Shown here one piece after another: positions 62,616 to 64,000 of a stretch of 64,000 nucleotides of DNA. Location of the stretch: positions 6,703-70,702 of the forward strand of contig CAJNOL010000631.1 in assembly GCA_905250125.1 (NCBI GenBank). Reading direction: 5' to 3'. This DNA comes from Rotaria sordida. Lineage: Eukaryota > Rotifera > Eurotatoria > Philodinida > Philodinidae. The notes beneath the pieces were generated by a model. That model was not told the origin of the DNA and did not search any database. It saw nothing but the letters and a program-made list of their open reading frames with translations. Every line of letters starts with the position of its first letter. The stretch's first letter is position 1. The translations under genes were made by a program, and so were the position numbers.

Positions 62616-64000
62616 ATCAATTTATTATCCAATAATATTTTCTAATTTTATTGAAAATTATTTTACAAAAAATAATAAAAATTCATTTGAATTCTTTAAT
62701 TTTTTATTCTTATTTTATTATTTATTTATTTCTATAGAATAAAATTAGAGGATAAAAACTAAATGCTATGGTAGAAAATAAACCAATCAAATGAATTGTC
62801 AACAAGTTAATATGAGTCATTGGTTGTTCTGCACAACTGTCAGACAAGTAGTAGAAGATATACAATATCTCCTTTTTTTTGTTGTTGTGTATCCAGCTGT
62901 CAACTCATTTCATTTGGATACTATGATAATTATGTTCAGTCATTAGTTTGTAACAAGACAACTGTCTGTTGACATATATGCATATGGTTTACTTATTAAT
63001 AAAGTCTTATATGGAATATGAGTATTTTTTTTTCTCTGATACAATAGTTGATATGATATCTCTCTATGCTGTCTAGTGCTCTATATGTAGAAACAAAACA
63101 TTCTTTTAAAGATAATAATCAACAAATATGATATAGCAACTGTTATTTTTGAAGTGTAAATTAATATCTAACGATATATGGAGAAAAAAGAAATACGATA
63201 TTCAATTATAGTTTTATTTGAATTAATTAATTATTCAAATTCAATTGAATTTTGATAGTTTAAATATATATAGTATTAAAATTGAGTTCCTTTTTAGATT
63301 TAAATAAACTTATATTGTACATTGTATTATTATTATTATTTAAAATATAATATATTCAATCATAAAATGTGAGTTAGAATTTATTTTAATACAAAAAAAA
63401 ATAAAATAATAATAATATTCAATCCTATCATTTAACAATAATTTGGATAATATCTCTTTTACTCTTTAAAAATTTACTTGTTCTTGTAACACAATATCAA
63501 CTATAATCAAAATTATCATTTATTAACATAACTTTTGTTAAGCTTTAATAGACTAAAACAACATAAAGATGTTTTCAATCGAAGTATTGTCAGTGTTTCC
63601 TGAATCCTTTTTTTTTTCAAAATAAAATGAGATATATCAAATTACTAATTTTACATACGATAAAATCTGACTCTAATCTTATTCGCCTGTGGATTAATAT
63701 TGAATCCTGATTGTTTTCAAATCAATTTTTACACTTGAAGTGGTTCTACTCAGGTATCGAAACACTTTCTTATCATCATTCTATGAGAAATTATTATAGT
63801 TCGATAGAGTTGAGTGTGTTGGTTACAAATAATCCATCTCTCTGCAAACTGGTAGGATAATAAAAAAGATTTGTAGCACTTTTTTATGGTATTAAAAATT
63901 AGTATTTGATCCGAAATTTCATTAAAATCTAATTTTAATTATTCAGAAATAGATTCGTTCGATGGAATACTTTATTGTCAATCATAACCGGTAAGATCAT
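62616..64000. other. Upstream region of FEZ, no gene seen
   Basis: AT-rich 1.4 kb where the FEZ promoter and possibly a non-coding or short first exon would lie. No frame encoding a family-like FEZ N-terminus was found, and no other gene. Confidence 0.5.

Overview
This is an AT-rich nuclear window from an animal, almost certainly a protostome invertebrate. Genes are split by many short introns (mostly about 45-70 bp) with GT..AG borders, codons end mostly in A/T, and the largest gene is a twitchin, a giant muscle kinase of protostomes. A rotifer or another small lophotrochozoan/gnathiferan would fit the compact introns and A/T bias. That is inference: no ribosomal or mitochondrial marker is present to settle it.

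Left part (1-22.8 kb), gene-poor and rich in mobile elements. A Rab39-type small GTPase (minus) lacks its C-terminal part next to an inverted-repeat element. A Tigger/pogo transposon (4687-6997) with exact TA duplications has landed in the third exon of a truncated P-glycoprotein-like ABC transporter. A complete three-exon mu-class glutathione S-transferase (plus, 11065-11883) follows. Around it lie several hairpin-forming elements: 8172-8580, 9819-10137, a 2.2 kb inverted-repeat element at 15340-17575 that contains a TA-flanked mariner-type MITE, a foldback element at 18511-19880 whose ~500 bp arms carry 30-bp-period palindromic units, and a small element at 20540-21054.

Middle part (22.8-55.8 kb). 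A three-exon beta-1,3-galactosyltransferase-family (GT31) enzyme on the plus strand runs convergently toward a 29 kb minus-strand twitchin gene (55803 down to 26559). Twitchin encodes, in order: five Ig domains, a linker, Ig6, a Lys-rich octapeptide repeat, an Arg/Ser linker with four RRxS sites, Ig7-11, mixed Fn3/Ig modules (15 Fn3 in all), a protein kinase with all catalytic residues, and five further Ig domains interrupted by an Ala/Pro/Lys/Glu-rich linker. An ATG exon at 29637-29793 inside the large post-kinase intron is phase-compatible with the next exon. It predicts a short, kinase-less isoform from an internal promoter.

Right part (55.8-64 kb). Upstream of twitchin, also on the minus strand, are a small membrane protein with one thrombospondin type-1 repeat (57907-58830) and an eight-exon FEZ/UNC-76 kinesin adaptor (59756-62531). 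The last 1.4 kb shows no gene.

The host genes belong to unrelated pathways (vesicle traffic, detoxification, glycosylation, muscle mechanics, axonal transport), so there is no operon-like logic. Intron boundaries below were read by eye from splice consensus and reading-frame continuity. Where exon lengths are given, they add up to whole reading frames.
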